DNA from: Trochalopteron elliotii
Lineage: Eukaryota > Chordata > Aves > Passeriformes > Leiothrichidae
Reading direction: 5' to 3'
Assembly (NCBI GenBank): GCA_024734555.1
Contig: JANPWX010000038.1
Coordinates: 2,490,758-2,554,757 of the forward strand
Length of the DNA stretch: 64,000 nucleotides
Shown: positions 13,074-26,800 of the stretch, piece after piece
How the letters are laid out: the number at the start of each line of letters is the position of its first letter
Numbering within the stretch: position 1 is the stretch's first letter
Made by a program: the position numbers and the translations under genes
The notes under the pieces: generated by a model
Told to the model about the DNA's origin: nothing
What the model saw: only the letters and a program-made list of their open reading frames with translations
Database searches by the model: none

Positions 13074-14078
13074 GTGTGTTTATGTAGACATATGAAACTG
13101 AAATTCTTCTGCATCTCTTGTGAAGGAGAAAACGGTAACTCTTGTAAAGTACATCATAATAGAGTACAATCTCTAGCTATTTTCCTGTTGAAATGTATGA
13201 ATTTAAAGTAGCGTGAATTATATTGTTAAGTATACTTTTGAAGATTATTTGAAGATACTGCTTTGGCTGCAGCAAACTTGTTAATCTAGTATTAAAAACT
13301 GTAGAACCATATTCCTAGCTTCAGAAGATAGTTCACACTGCTCAGGCAAAATAAATTCAGCTACAAACAGATTTTCAACAACCTTCTTTCATGTTAGTCT
13401 AAGAGCATTTAAAACCTACTAAGCCCAGAAAAAAAAAAAAAGCGTGAATGATTTTTTTATCTTCAACATAGAAAGAGAAATTTTTGAAGCACATATACAG
13501 AGAAATGTTGTCAGGCCATTTCAGTGGTGCTTAATAGGATTGCATTTGAGTAAGAGACAACATGGGGGGCATATGTGGCTGGCATGTGTATACCACATAA
13601 AGGAGTCATTTTGTCTTCAAGTGTAAGTCAAAAACAAAACTATTCTTTGCAACCCATTATCAAACTGATTTCATGACAACTAAAAAGTTGAAACAGCTGA
13701 AATTTCATTTTTGTCCCTGAAAAATCCAATTCTGTTTTTGCAAGCATTATGCCATTATTGTCTTTTTCTCTTTCTCATTCTACCCAAGAAAACTTGAAAA
13801 ATAACTAAGTATTGTGTCAAACACATGGCTGATGAAACTAAAGACCAACATGACATGGAAGAGAAAATCCTACTAAGAATATAGTCTAGTTAATAAGTTA
13901 AGGCCCTGAACTTCATTTAAAAACTCCATGGTAAATCTCAGGTGTTCCTTTATATTCATGATGGATACATGAAACAAGTGGCAGATATATTTTCTCTTAC
14001 TGAATTTCAGCATGTCAAAGAGAAGATTCAAATATACCTTTTAAACTGCACAAACACTAGTCTGTGTCTACCTGGCTA
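13074..14078. other. Non-coding DNA, nothing recognised
   Basis: No gene or known repeat apart from a poly(A) run at about 13428-13441. Confidence 0.5.
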
Positions 14079-14469
14079 TGTGACAAGTCTCCTCTGGACA
14101 CCCACAAAGGAGCCTAGAGACACAAGAGAGAAAGGAGTTTGCCCAAATCATCTCTGGGTGGGAGACTCCCTTGGGCCATCACAGGGACCCTCAGACCAGC
14201 AAAGGCCCATCTGCAAAAGCCCAGGGAAGCACTGCAATACACACTGTGGGAGTTGAGCTGGCAGGGGCCAATGGCCAGCCAGCTCTTGCTTACAATGCAT
14301 CAGGAATAAATTCAAGGCCATGGGTATCCTCCCTTTAAGTTATGTCAAGTTAGAAACCTCTACCCAGAAGACCCTAAGGTCATTATGTTAATTAGACTAA
14401 GTTCTGTTCCCCTATTGGGTAGTTTTGTTCCTTATATGGTTATGTTGCTAGAATGTTCCTTCCTAAGGT

Positions 14470-14477
14470 TATATATA
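14470..14477 (+). promoter_or_regulatory. LTR TATA box
   Basis: TATATATA lies about 110 bp upstream of the LTR poly(A) signal, the expected spacing between a retroviral TATA box and the end of R. Whether it still drives transcription is unknown. Confidence 0.5.
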
Positions 14478-14582
14478 TTGCTGTTCCCTCCATTGTTCTG
14501 GTCTTTGGTTGGTTACCCCCACGGAGTTCTCCTGGATACTGCACGAGGTTTTGGGCACCGTTCCTTTTTTCTGTTATCCACT

Positions 14583-14588
14583 ATTAAA
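14583..14588 (+). terminator. LTR polyadenylation signal
   Basis: ATTAAA, a common variant of the canonical hexamer, is followed by a T-rich stretch at 14590-14603. Confidence 0.5.
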
Positions 14589-14708
14589 ATGTTTTTTTTT
14601 TTCTAGTGCCAGCTGTCATTCCTGCTCCTAATTATTCTCTCGCCACCCTCTGCCCTGAAGTCAGGGGACCTAGAGGTTTTTCACAGATACCCTCTCTGTG
14701 ACAACACA

Positions 14709-14834
14709 TGGCAGGTGGCAACACAAAGGAAGAATTCCTGAGGAACCTCAGGAGTTCCAGGCCCCTCCCTGAGTGGTCACAGCAGAGCAACAGGCCATGG
14801 AACCCATTCTGTGGGTTGTGGGGAGCAGCTATCC
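14709..14834 (+). mobile_element. Retroviral leader remnant after the LTR
   Basis: The sequence starts with TGGCAGGTGGCAACA, directly after the LTR end, where the tRNA primer-binding site should be. It continues for about 125 bp of retroviral-type leader until it is cut off by the ambiguous base at 14835 and the microsatellite. I cannot name the primer tRNA. Confidence 0.45.
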
Positions 14835-14835
14835 N

Positions 14836-15051
14836 TCTTCTTCTTCTTCTTCTTCTTCTTCTTCTTCTTCTTCTTCTTCTTCTTCTTCTTCTTCTCCTTC
14901 TCCTTCTCCTTCTCCTTCTCCTTCTCCTTCTCCTTCTTCTTCTTCTTNCTCCTTCTCCTTCTCCTTCTCCTTCTCCTTCTCCTTCTCCTTCTCCTCCTTT
15001 TCCTTCTTCTTCTCCTCCTTTTCCTTCTTCTTCTTCTCCTTCTTCTTCTCT
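14836..15051 (+). repeat. Long pyrimidine microsatellite (TTC)n / (CTTCTC)n
   Basis: About 60 bases of TTC units give way to CTTCTC hexamers and then to mixed CTT/CCT units. Every called base from 14836 to 15051 is C or T. Single ambiguous bases sit at 14835 and 14948. The minus strand is a GAA/GGAGAA purine strand of the type that forms triplex DNA. Long open frames here in several phases (poly-Leu, poly-Ser, poly-Phe, poly-Glu) are products of the repeat, not genes. Confidence 0.95.
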
Positions 15052-15080
15052 ACCTGCTCCTTCTCCTCCTTCACCATGAC

Positions 15081-17690
15081 CATCATTATGATCATTGAAA
15101 AGTTATTATCTGAATATGGTATGTATTGTAAAATCTGAAAACAAAGAGAAATTATTGTGTACTTGTTTATGGTGGCATAATTTGTTGTTTTGTTCTTCCA
15201 ATTTTAGCTAATGCAGAAAACAGGTGGACAGACATTTAAGATTGCATATTCACTGAGATTGTTTTTCTCTAAATTGCACTATTCAATAATAGATTGAATA
15301 GCACAAAAATAGGGATCAGGAAATGGATAGGACTTTGAAACTGATGTTCTAAGCCTCTAGATTTGAAGGCCCAAATATTCATACTTTGTCTTCCACCAGC
15401 ACTGAGGCAGAAAAACAGATCTGGCTGTCACAAATAAACCTCATACTTGGCCTGCTAGGAAGTGATTCACTTTCCAAAATGCTGGATGACTAGAAAGTAA
15501 GGTCAAAAATCAGTGAAAGCTGCAGAGAGTTCTCACTGAAAACAAAAAAATATGAAAAAAAAGTCATTTTCTATGGACATTAAATATAAAAAAAAACCCC
15601 TTATTTTACACTGAATTACAAAAATGTTAACATTAGCATGAAGTTTTCCTTCCTTCTAGCCTGATATTTTATATATTTCTGGGTAAACCCCTTTGCAAGA
15701 CTTTTGCTCCTATCATGACAGATGTCTTCACTAGGGCAGACACAATTGTGATGGTAGCACTTTGCAGTGCTGCAGACAGCCAATCTGTATAATCTCTGTT
15801 TTCATATGGTTTAGCTCAGTCAGCTTTTCCTAATCCATATTCTGAGTCTGGCTAAATATTGGAACAAGAGAAATTTTATATTGTTTGAGTTTGGAAAGAC
15901 AGATGGAGCTTTTGTATTTGCTCCATATTGAAATCTAGCACAGAACTATTTCTCCTGGTAGCTGAAAGGTAGTTAAGCTGAATAAGTTGAAGGGGGAAAA
16001 GCAGGTGTGGAGAAGAAGTTTTAAATCACTTCCGTTTTGTGCTTCCTGTAATTGCTGCTGTTCCTTTTTTACTAGGGCAAAAGAATTAAGAGCCCCTAAC
16101 AATCTCAGTCTAGTCAAGAAGACACTATATGTTTGAAATAACATGGAAAATCTTTTTCATGTCAAATTGTGAAAAAGCTTATACATCAGCATAGCCTGAA
16201 AAAAATAAAAGAAAAAATGCCTTCACCTTTCTTTTTTCCTTTTCTGGCCTTGTTTGATAGAGGAAATCTGGATTTTTTTCAGTGTTTCAAATGCATTTCC
16301 TCACCATCTTGAATTGCTATAGTCACCAAGGATATAACTACACCAATATGTTTGATTCCACTGTTTACATTTTGTGTGTTACATCTTTTTGTATTGAATC
16401 TTGTGAAACTAGTGATTCATACATTGGAAGAAATGTAGAACAGAGACTCAAATCTACAGGCTTAGGCACACAGGAAAAGATGATGTTTATCCCATGGATA
16501 TTTAACCTAATGTTTCTGGTAGTTTCTCCATGTTCTTCCTCCCCATCACCTTGCCTGTGTCATTGAAAATCTGACTGAACAGTACACCAAAGATTCTATT
16601 ATATCACCCATACCCTAAGGCAAGACTAATCATACCAAGGTAATTTCTGATAAATCTGGATGTAGTGTGGTCTTTGGAATTTTTCATAAAGACACTGTAA
16701 TCTTTAAATAGTCTTTTTGAACACTTAATAATCTCTGACATTTTCCTGTATATCTGACATAGTATCTAACATTCTATTTCTGCAATTACTTTTGTTGCAA
16801 AGATTTTGAGAGCTGATTACTGCCCTTGGCCTAAAAAAAAAACTTCAGCTAACAGAAGACTACATCCTATCTCTTCTGGATTGCTTCCTCCAGTTCTTTT
16901 CCATGTTCTTTACAATTTTCCCTGCCATCCCCATACTCTAGACTTCTGACAACACAGTTATACTGGCATCCACCAAGATATATCCATTTCATTATTTTCC
17001 AAAATGTGATGACCAAAATGGGGTCCAGTACTCCTCGAGCATTACAATGATTGATGAAGTAAAAGTCCTTCAACTGACAAACAATACTTTTATTTATTCA
17101 TCCTAGTATAATCTCTCTTTTTTTGATGACAGAATTTGACAGCAGCTTGTGACTCATGAAAGCACTAGATATAGTTGATTATTCCTTCCTAAGATTAGAA
17201 TTGAATTTGACACTGAAAACATTTTAATTGTTCGGTATGTTAGGTATCAGCCTGCTTCTATAGAAGTGAATTTCCTACGATCATGCTGCAGTTAAGTAGG
17301 ACCTCACAGGTCCCTAAATAGTTATTTCATTCACTGATAGTCATGAAGCAAATTTCACAGTAGGATAAAAATTTTAAAGATGTTTATGCTCTTGCAAGTG
17401 TGACTCAAGTATATATCTAAGAATAAAGAAGGTAGGAATATTATGATTGCTGAAAATGCTTTGCCATGATCTCTCATTAGATATCGGTGAATCTGCGCAC
17501 ACCAGGCGTCATCACTCTTCCATTGAAAATGTTTCAATGTTTTGAACAGAGAGGAAAAAATACAGAGAGTAAAAACATCCATTTAATTCTAGTGCTCACT
17601 GATTTAATATTTACTTGCAAGGTTATGATTTTTATAGTTCTGGTTTACTTATGTTGGTCTTTGTTAACACTGACATGAACTGTTGTTCAA
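15081..17690. other. Non-coding DNA, nothing recognised
   Basis: No supported gene. Frames such as 16282-16566 plus lack any recognisable domain. Confidence 0.5.
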
Positions 17691-17693
17691 GAT

Positions 17694-17745
17694 ATGTTTT
17701 CTAAGTTTGGCTGGGATGGAGATAATTTTCTTCGTCAGTTTTTTT
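17694..17745 (+). mobile_element. LTR 5'-end fragment (ERVL-like)
   Basis: The stretch 'aagtttggctgggatggaga' followed by 'taattttcttcgtcag' matches the first ~45 bp of the avian LTR family that begins TGCTGGTTTTGGCTGGG. The same family is represented better at 44328. The remainder of the LTR is not evident. Because it is short, chance or heavy decay are both possible. Confidence 0.45.
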
Positions 17746-20700
17746 TTGCTCTTATCCTGAGCCCCCCACACCTCCCACACCTCCTGTCCCACTGAAAGCT
17801 TGGCTGCCAGACAGACTTCTTGCACAGTATTACTATATTTGTGGATCTTAAGTGCAGTTTGGACAACTTGATTTTTTTGATACCTCAGGAAAAATTAATT
17901 GATTTTTGGTACCTGTTATAGTGCAAATATTTCTGTCACCAACCAAATCCCTCTAACTTACATGAATTTGAATTTTATTTGTGTGTTATCTTTTGCCACT
18001 CTGCCTTTACTCCAAGGGCTGTTTAAGGTCTTTTCAGTCCTATTTTATGAGGTTTATTCTTTAGAAAGTTCTGTGGAGTTCTATGCCACGTATAAGGGAA
18101 ACTATAAGAATTTAATCCACGGGTAATGGGAAATCAATGTTGGGATCATTAAGCTGAACTTGTAAACACAGAACTTTAATAAGAATGTGAAATATATTGA
18201 GAGTTGAAAACATAAAGGTGAATAAGGACATAAATATTTACAGCTGGCTGCTGTATGTATAGTATTTTGTTAAGAAAGAAGGAGTATAAGTGCTAAACTT
18301 TGAACCATTATTTCTTTCCCTCCTTTAAATAAACAAAATCCTCAGCAAGCTTAAGAACAGCATCATCCAGAATGACGGAAATTATTAAATAGAAACTGAG
18401 TATCTCACAAGGGTTCAACTTTCATTAATCAGTTTCCCACACTTTATATTTTTTTTATGAGCTTACTCTTTAAAATATAGAACTCCAATCCAGAAGAAGT
18501 ACTAGTGCCTAGATCATTCCTGATATGAGTTAACAAAATAAGTAGAGGATTTCCTCTGAGTAATTCTTGGAATTAAAAAAAAATTAATTAATTGTTTTCT
18601 AAGGCTGAAACGGCATTACATAGAAATCAACAAAAGACCTTTCTGGGTCAGGAATAATGTCCTTGCAAAGCCAGAAGAGGGTAAAGCAATGGTACTAAAA
18701 TTATTTGTTGTTAACTTTTCCTTATGTTATTAAAAAAAAAGATTCTGTGCAACACAATGCTTCTGATAGCAAATTAAATAAAAGTGTGAGGTCAAAAAAT
18801 ATCGGAGGCTTTCTAATTATTTAACAATTTTATTTTCCTTCCCATATTATCAAAATCAACAAACTGATTGTGAAAGAACACTGGGTCCCAATGACTAAGG
18901 GCTGTCTACCTTAAAGTAGTATTAGTACAAGGATGAATTGAAAGGAAACTTTTATAAAAACAGCTCCACTGTACATCTGAATATGAAAAGAACTTATTTA
19001 TTCTGTAACTTGTGTCCACTGATATACCTTTAGTAACTTTCTTTTTATTTTTTTCCCCTAAATTCCCTATTAAAATACAGCTGTTCAAGCTTTATAACAA
19101 AAAAGTCAACATGTCTCTCAACAGTGAATTTGAAATATGCCACTAGTGGTAAACTCAGAGTTCTGGTGTGTCAGCTAACATCAGATTTAGTGCCATGCAC
19201 AATAAGATTTTTATAGGCCTGTAGCAACACTATTTTTTTCCCCATTTAAGTACATTTTGAATTAAACTCTGATCCATTTTCTTCATGCTTTCCACTCACT
19301 GAAATACTTTGCAAATCTGTTTTTCAAACTTCTGTCCTTACTCTTGTAAAGCACTGTTATTTCCCTGGTTTCCTCTAGAATAGAGTGTAGAGAAATAACT
19401 CTGATACATGGCACCCTGTAATACAAAGTCAATTCAGCTACAGAAAGTCTGTTCCATTTGGCAGTTATTCCTCAAAAGATACATCTGAGTAAGAACTCAG
19501 CTATAAGAGAACAAGCATTGTGTAATTTTCAGATATCTACTTTCTTCATTCACCTACTCTGAAGCCTAATGTGCATGGAATCCTATACAGGGATGCTGTT
19601 AATAGAGACACCCAACACTTCCCCATTTACTCAGAAGTCAGAGACTGCTCTTAGTAGTCATATTTAAAAGTATTCCTTGTCACATGATAGCATCCAGTCC
19701 CAGAAAAAAACAGTAAATTTGGTCCACTCTTCCTCATTCATGTTGAATTCCTAGTGCTTTCTGCTGTTAAGAAGACATGTATGCAGTAGAAATGCCAGTA
19801 TTATGCATTTAAACGGAGAGAGATTTTCTGAATCTAGTCCTTTACACAAAGTTACACAGCTTCAGAAAGGAAGTGTCCTTTGCCCAGATTAATAACCACA
19901 TTGTTTGCCTCTTTTCTAGCATAACTCTAAAGACTTGTTGCTGAGATATAAAAAGAAATAAGAATTTTTGTAAGTATTTAGACTTAAATTTAAAAGCATT
20001 ATTTCTGTCTTAACAAGTGTGCTTTAGTGAGTTTGGGAATCATCCAAGTATATGGGAAAGCTTCCACATTTATAAGCAGTATTATATACATCAGTACTAC
20101 CAGCTTAAACTAGTGCACAATGTACTACTTAGTTTAGTCTAGCCTGCTTTAGCCATAGAATCAAATGTTCATTTTCTGGTAAAATATTAAACTTGAAAAA
20201 CAAAGAAAGCATATACTGGCAAGTTCTGTTGGTACAAGCAGCAGTTGATATTTTTTCTTATGCCCAAAGCAAATTAAGCAGTGATGGGCTCTCACCTATT
20301 TAGCTACAGGGGTCCAACAGCTGTACTCACTGATCTAGGTAATGAAGGAAATGAGGAGGAAAAAAAAATTATGGTCTCAGCTGTATCTGGATTGCTCACT
20401 AAAATATGCAGATAAATATTGTTGAAATAACTTGAAATGACTTTTAGTCACTGCAGTTACATAATTTTGAGACATACTGGACTATTTATAATTTATTTTT
20501 AAAATATTATTTTTATAAAAGATTTAGTCTGGATTTGAGAATTTTACTATATGAAGCAAACTCAGCAGAACCACTTACTATAGGGAAAGACTATACTATA
20601 TTTTCAGGAGAGCTTTGAATGACACCAAAATTGGGATGACACAGAAAGATAAATGCACACAGAAAATAAGAAAGAGCAAACACATATGCTCCAGAAATGT

Positions 20701-23700
20701 GCAAAGATCATTTCTCATCACAAAAGTTAGTATCTTCTTTTTATCTATCAGTGTTCACTACAAGATTTAAATTATAATTGAATACTAATCTTTATAACAC
20801 CTGTCAGTGATCAGGTAAATAAAGTATTTTTTCAGGAACAAATTAAATAAATTTTAGATTAAATTAGAGGCTTATATAGAAGTAGCTGGCAAAAAAGCTA
20901 AATATCGCCAAAAAATTAAAAATACAAGAAAATAGGTGCCTAATGTAAGACAGTTTTTTAAAATCTGTCTGTAGCTGACTGAAAAGAATATTTTTCACAG
21001 TAAATCATCCCATCCTAAGACATTAAGAGGTGCTACCTCTTCCATGGCAACTCATACCTGACACCGACCAGGGCACTTTAACTGAAAGGTTAAAGTAAGT
21101 TTCTAACTTTTAGGAATTCGAATGTGGGCAAAATATATCCCACTCTGTAGTTCTGTGGGAAAAGTTTTCTTTAGCAATCTGGACAGTAACTGGTTGCTGA
21201 CAAAGTTTCTAGCTCAGGCTTTCTATCAATTACTTCTGATAAGCAATCCGTATCCAGGTGCATGAGTGATCCTTTAGAGGTGCTAATTTTTTGTATGTGT
21301 AACTAATGGGAGTGTCTTGACTATAAGCTTAAAGTAAATACCACCTTTTGGTGACTAGATGAAGGTGAAAGAAACAAAATTTTAAGTGATATTAGGACAT
21401 AAATCCTTTAAAATTCATGGCCGTGTAATTATGAGAGAGGCTAAGTTTCATAGTATTCTCTTTTCATATGTTTTTTAGTATCATCACCACTCTTTGCATT
21501 GTTTCTCTCTTGTTGAACATAATGGGAGGCAGATACCATCTGAAGGCATCACTGTTTATGATCTTCTTCAAGAAGATAAAGTATCTTCTTGTTACTAGAC
21601 AGTGTGTGAAGAGAAGACAGCTGACAGAGCACTAGAGAAACCATATTACCTTCTATTGAAAAATGCTGTGGCAATATATGCCTTGTTACAAAAAATAGCT
21701 TATTATATGCCTATTAAGAATATGGTATAAAGATAAATATGTGCTGAAGATAAAACTTAGAATACATTAGATAAGAGTGCCTTTAGGATGAGGAATATGG
21801 CATCTTTTCTACGTGTAAGTGAATTTAACAAAATTTGACTTTGAAGTTTAAGGGCGATAACTACAGACAAGATGTCAGAGGAAGTAAGGATAAGACTTAC
21901 ATATTCAATAAAGAGGGAAGACAAAATATATGTTGTTATATAAACTCTCAAAATGCATGTTTTTCCAATTACATCAATGGCAGTTGCACATGTTTTGTAT
22001 AGACAGAAAAGTTTAAGGTAAGCAATCCCATAAAAGCAAAGCAATTAAAAGTTTTACTTGAAATAAAAATTCCATTTTTGGCACACTGCATAGTGTATAG
22101 GTTTAACAGCACAGATGGTATACTACTTTATAACCTTCTTTTTTGCTGTTATCTACAATAGTTAATTGAAATATGTTCTTTGTTTGATTTAATAGAGGGG
22201 AGGGAAGAATTCATGTGTCTTTAATGAAATAAACTTTTCAATACAGAATTCATAGAAAATGTTTTTGGTAATTGCAAAAGACAGCTGTCATGATCATACT
22301 GAAACTATGATTCAGAGACACTAGGTAAGATATTTATGTCAATTAGATTGTATGTATTGTCTTGGCACATTATATTCATGGTATTGTTTAAAGTCTATTA
22401 TTTCCCAGCTCACTGGTTTGCCAAAAAAAAAAAACCCCACAAAGCATTTTTCATTTTTGAAAAGAACTTAAACTCCAAAGGTATTATTTATCCAACTAAT
22501 AAATATTAGTAGTTGAAGCAAGGGCAGATTTTATCTTTGAAATATCTCTATCAAGTTTTTGGGTCTTGTTTTGATGGAATTTGAGATGTGCTATATTATA
22601 GCTTCAAACCTGTGAAACAGCGAGAAATTCTTGTGATCAAAATCAAATGTAATCAAATCTTATTCACTCGTGGGCCTTTCTCTGATCCTGGGTCAAAGAG
22701 GTCAGAATCTTCATATATTTTTATATAATAACAGAATTGATGCCTTATAAGTGTATAAGATATCTCGAAACATTTGAAGACAGTTTTATCCTTCCTAAAT
22801 AATAAAAATTCTTATTAACCATAAAGTTTTAATATAGACAGATTCTCATATTATTCCCTTCCCTCTCAAACTGAATTTTGAAGCCTATTGCAAAAATTTT
22901 TCTTCAGGGATTTTCAGGAGTTTAATACATATATATATATGATGTGAGTATAGTTAAGTGCATCCTAAAACAGGGAAAAAAAGACCCTAAAACTCTAACT
23001 TAATTTCTATTATTTTATTTCTAATTACCTCCAGCATATTTATGCTTTCCATTTCTTTTGACTTGATCCTAAAAAGTATTGATTATTTCTCAGAAAAGTA
23101 TGTTTTTTCTGTATTTTAGGAGTATTTCTTAATACATGCAAGGTTTATAAATATTTGCTATTACTGAATGTGAAAATGTTTGATGCGTCTTCAATCCCAA
23201 CAGAAAAATCTTTATCATCTGCTGAACTTCTGAGCTGCATGTCTTGTTAGAAAATGCTACTGTCAATCTTCATCAGGTAACAAACATAGGTCAAGTTTAC
23301 ACAGATCGTTGAACCACCACACAAAATCACAGATACATGAAACATTTCTGGTTTGATGGACTTCAGGGACAACTTTTCTCTTTTTTTTAGTGTTTTTTGA
23401 AGGCTTTTATACCTCCATTTTTATCCAAAACTATGGCTTGGAAAAAACAAAAAAACCCAAAGCCCTACAATACTAATGAAAATTTAAAAGTAGTTTTCTA
23501 CACTCTTATATTTTTGGAAAAGAGTAAATAAAATAAAACTGTATATTGAGGTAATATCTTAATTTTGCTGTTCCAGTTTCCATTACCTGCAAAATGGAAA
23601 AAGCTATTATTTTTATTATATATTTTTCTTTGGATAGCTCTAAGGTGTTTAACTTTGGCCCTGAATCTGAAAAATCTTCTTATTATGGCTAACTTTTAAG

Positions 23701-23845
23701 TTTAACCAAATGACCCTTACAGCATATTCTTATTTGAGCAACATCAAAGTATCCTGGCCAAACAACGGTCCTCTGTTCATACAGGTCATTCTTCAGGAGT
23801 CCTGCATAGTTGAGGCAGAAATTTCTATCACAAAAAAAAAGCCCA
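17746..23845. other. Non-coding DNA, nothing recognised
   Basis: Six kilobases of AT-rich sequence with no supported gene or known repeat. A perfect 17-nt inverted repeat (ATCTTCTTCAAGAAGAT) lies at 21561-21577. It is probably incidental. Confidence 0.5.
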
Positions 23846-23848
23846 AAA

Positions 23849-23890
23849 CAACCACCACCACCACCAATATATATATATAGAGAGAGAGAA
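23849..23890. repeat. Compound microsatellite (ACC)n-(AT)n-(AG)n
   Basis: About five ACC units are followed by an AT run and then AG dinucleotides. Ordinary simple-sequence DNA. Confidence 0.85.
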
Positions 23891-26800
23891 ACAGTATATA
23901 CCATACTGCTCGTGGGAGCAAAATAAGAAGAAATTACAGAGAAATAGAACCTGAATCAAATGCTCAGTTAGTATTGGCTAATAAGCATGCTCCAGGTATC
24001 AGCAGAAACTCAGAGGAATTTCTTGTACTCTTCACACAGGGAATTATGGCTGTAATTCCAACACTATGAAAGTATTTTTTCCTATTTAAGAGTTCTCCTG
24101 CAATGTTTCCATGAGTCAATTGTTAAAAATCAATGCTTATTTCCGTGTGGTGGCCTATTGTATTTTTAATTGAATCCAGATTTAAAAATAAATAACAAAC
24201 ACTATCTCTACTCATGTTCATGAAATAAACAATCCCAGCTGTGGCATTCTTACTAGAACACGAATACTGCATTTGGAATATGAAGCCATTCATTTTTGGT
24301 TCTCTGTCTAAAATATTGGCAAAATAGACATGGTTGATTTTTATTTTGTGCAAGATTTATCTCTAATTTAAGACTGCATAACTGTCTGGAGTTTAGAAAT
24401 GGATAACTTTGGTGTAGTAAATAAAATTTGTCTCATCCAAAGCCTCTCTCTCTGGAAATCCTTTGCTTTTTATCTCCTCGATATTCTAAGCAATATGTGT
24501 TTTTACGGCTATTTATAACAGCTCCTTTAAGTTTTCTTTTAGAGTGGAACTGTTTTATTTTCCCTTAGGACAGATAATGGTAGTCATTTCATAAAAAAGG
24601 AAATTATCATAAAACTTGTGGTCAGCCTTCCTATACCTAAGAGTGCCTTGTTTGTTTCTTTGTTCTAAATACAGAAAAGTTTCTAGGTCAAGACACAAAC
24701 CTGTCACTTAAATTCAGACCTGAGGCAGCTTTTTATTAGTAGAATAGGGGTCATATTAACTTGTAAACATAATCTTTGATCACAAAAACAATATTAAAAA
24801 TGTCAGTGATCGTGTTACTTTGGTTTTTCTGAACTTAAATATCTATAGATTTTCAGTTTCTAATTAGAATTTTAATTGTTAGACCAACACTTAAGTCTTC
24901 AAAATTTAGAGCAGGCTGGCTTCTTAGGGTTTGGTACTGATGAGTCTTTCATCAGGACACTTTGCACAGCCAGAACTGAACTAGAACTCTGTAACTAGTT
25001 TAAGTCCTTTAAAAAAATAAAAATTGTGGTGTTCAGAGTTTGCTATATGAGTGCTGAGATTTGAGTAGTAAGCTAATTCCAGTAGATAACAAATGCAGTC
25101 TGTGAAGAAGCTAGCCTTAGGGATTTTCTTTATTGTGCTATTGGCATTCAAAGTCATGTAAACAATTACCTCTTTCAGCTGGATATCATCTAGCATATGG
25201 ATCTAATAACTTTATGCCCATTTTAAATCTAATCAGTCTTCAACTTAGCTGCCATTAGGTGTGAAAAAACCTAGATTTGAAGCAAAACAAAATAGTTCAC
25301 GTCTGAAAGGACATTCAAGGAAAAACTTCTGGCATTTGCTAGAGAAAGACAAGTATTATTGGCTCCATTAGCAGTGCTTCTAAACAGACTACTGCACATT
25401 CCACTAAAAACCAGTTTATTTGCTAAAACTGGTGTGTTTACAAGTGTGCTGTTACCACTGAGGGATTTCACTTCAGTGGAAGCATATCCTTGTTTTCCTT
25501 CCCCATCCAGATTCAGTTAAATTGTAGTAAAATCCTGCCAGGTGGATGGTAGCAAAGGGGTTTGAGAAGGAGTGGCCAATATAAAATTTACTGGGTTCAC
25601 AGGCATATCAAAGACTTTCAGACTGATAAAAACACATCCATTTAATTGATGAAGGCCTTGATGTCTCTGCCTGAAAGACAAACAGGCAAATTACAAAATA
25701 TTTGAGCTGAACCATGCTTTTTTTTTTTTTTTTTCTATCAGGAACAAATAACTTTCTCTTTGTAAAAAATTTTCTTTTTTTTTTAATGGTATAAATTTTA
25801 CATTTTATTTGCTACTCTGATCATGATCAGAGGAGATTCTGTAAAGTAGCAGAGAGAATTCTAAGTAGTATTTTCAAAACTAGATGAATACTAACAACCA
25901 AGTATTTAACAAAGCCTGTGTAATGTCCTGGGAGAAGCACAGAAGGTGTATTGGCTTTGGAAAATGAGAGGCTATATCTTGCTAAGTAAGTATTAGCTTT
26001 CACAGCTATAAGCAGTGTGTAGTCTCAGTGAAGCTGCTTAATTTTAAAGGAGGTTCTATTTATAAAGCTAAAGTGTCAAACAGAACTTTAGAGGGACTGA
26101 AAGGATCCCAAATTTATGTTGCAAAAAATAAGTAAAAGTACATGCTGCCACATTTGTGAAATGAAAGCTTTGTCTTAATCCTGTGTTTTTTATAATAGCT
26201 GTTGGAAAATTGCTCTTTCAACTCTAAGTGTTCAGAGAGTTTAATTTTAGTTCATCAGGTTCATGGCAGAATATTTGCTGCTTTTATGGTCACCAGAACA
26301 TGGTTCACAGCTAGAAACTGTGGTCATGTGAGGAAAATATAGTAATGGCCTTCAACTTAGGTTTGTAGAAATCTTCTACAATGAAATTATTCCATTCTCT
26401 CCTCTGTTGGAAAATATTTAACCCAGTTTCTCTCACTTTCCAGAAGAATATCTCCACTATTTTCTTAGTTTCTGGAGTAATTCAGTTAGGCAAACACAAG
26501 TTTTATAAGCATAGGGGTGAAGTGGGGTAAAAGGGAAGGAGATTTACTTCATCAATCTGGTTCCAAATGTATAGAATCTGTCTTCTTGAAGTTATACTGT
26601 CTATAATCCTTATAGATACTATGGATATGCCACCCGTAATCATGGACACACAAACCAATAAAGTCCTGACTCATGCATTTTCCTACATGGTAAATGGTTA
26701 ACGACACACTCTAAAATATCTTTAAATTTTCAGGCAATAATTTCACTGAGATGCAGATGAAAATACATTTTGTCATGCATTCAAATATGAATAAATCCAT

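Larger units (their letters stand above)
14079..14708 (+). mobile_element. Endogenous retrovirus LTR, sense, with promoter and poly(A) signal
   Basis: About 630 bp that I recognise as an avian (passerine-type) LTR, including the blocks near 14401-14470 and the 'ggttacccccacgga' block near 14512. U3 ends in a TATA box (TATATATA, 14470-14477). The R region ends with the poly(A) signal ATTAAA at 14583-14588 followed by a T-run. U5 runs to a CA at 14707-14708, and a TGG, the usual start of a primer-binding site, follows at once at 14709. The 3' boundary is better supported than the 5' boundary, which I place at the TG at 14079. No gag, pol or env sequence follows, so this is an LTR plus a little leader, with the provirus otherwise lost. 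Confidence 0.7.

Noticed and set aside
14708..15138. Long open frames of poly-Leu, poly-Ser, poly-Phe and poly-Glu on both strands
   Set aside because: They are readings of the TTC/CTTCTC microsatellite, open in several phases only because the repeat lacks stop codons, and they contain ambiguous bases.
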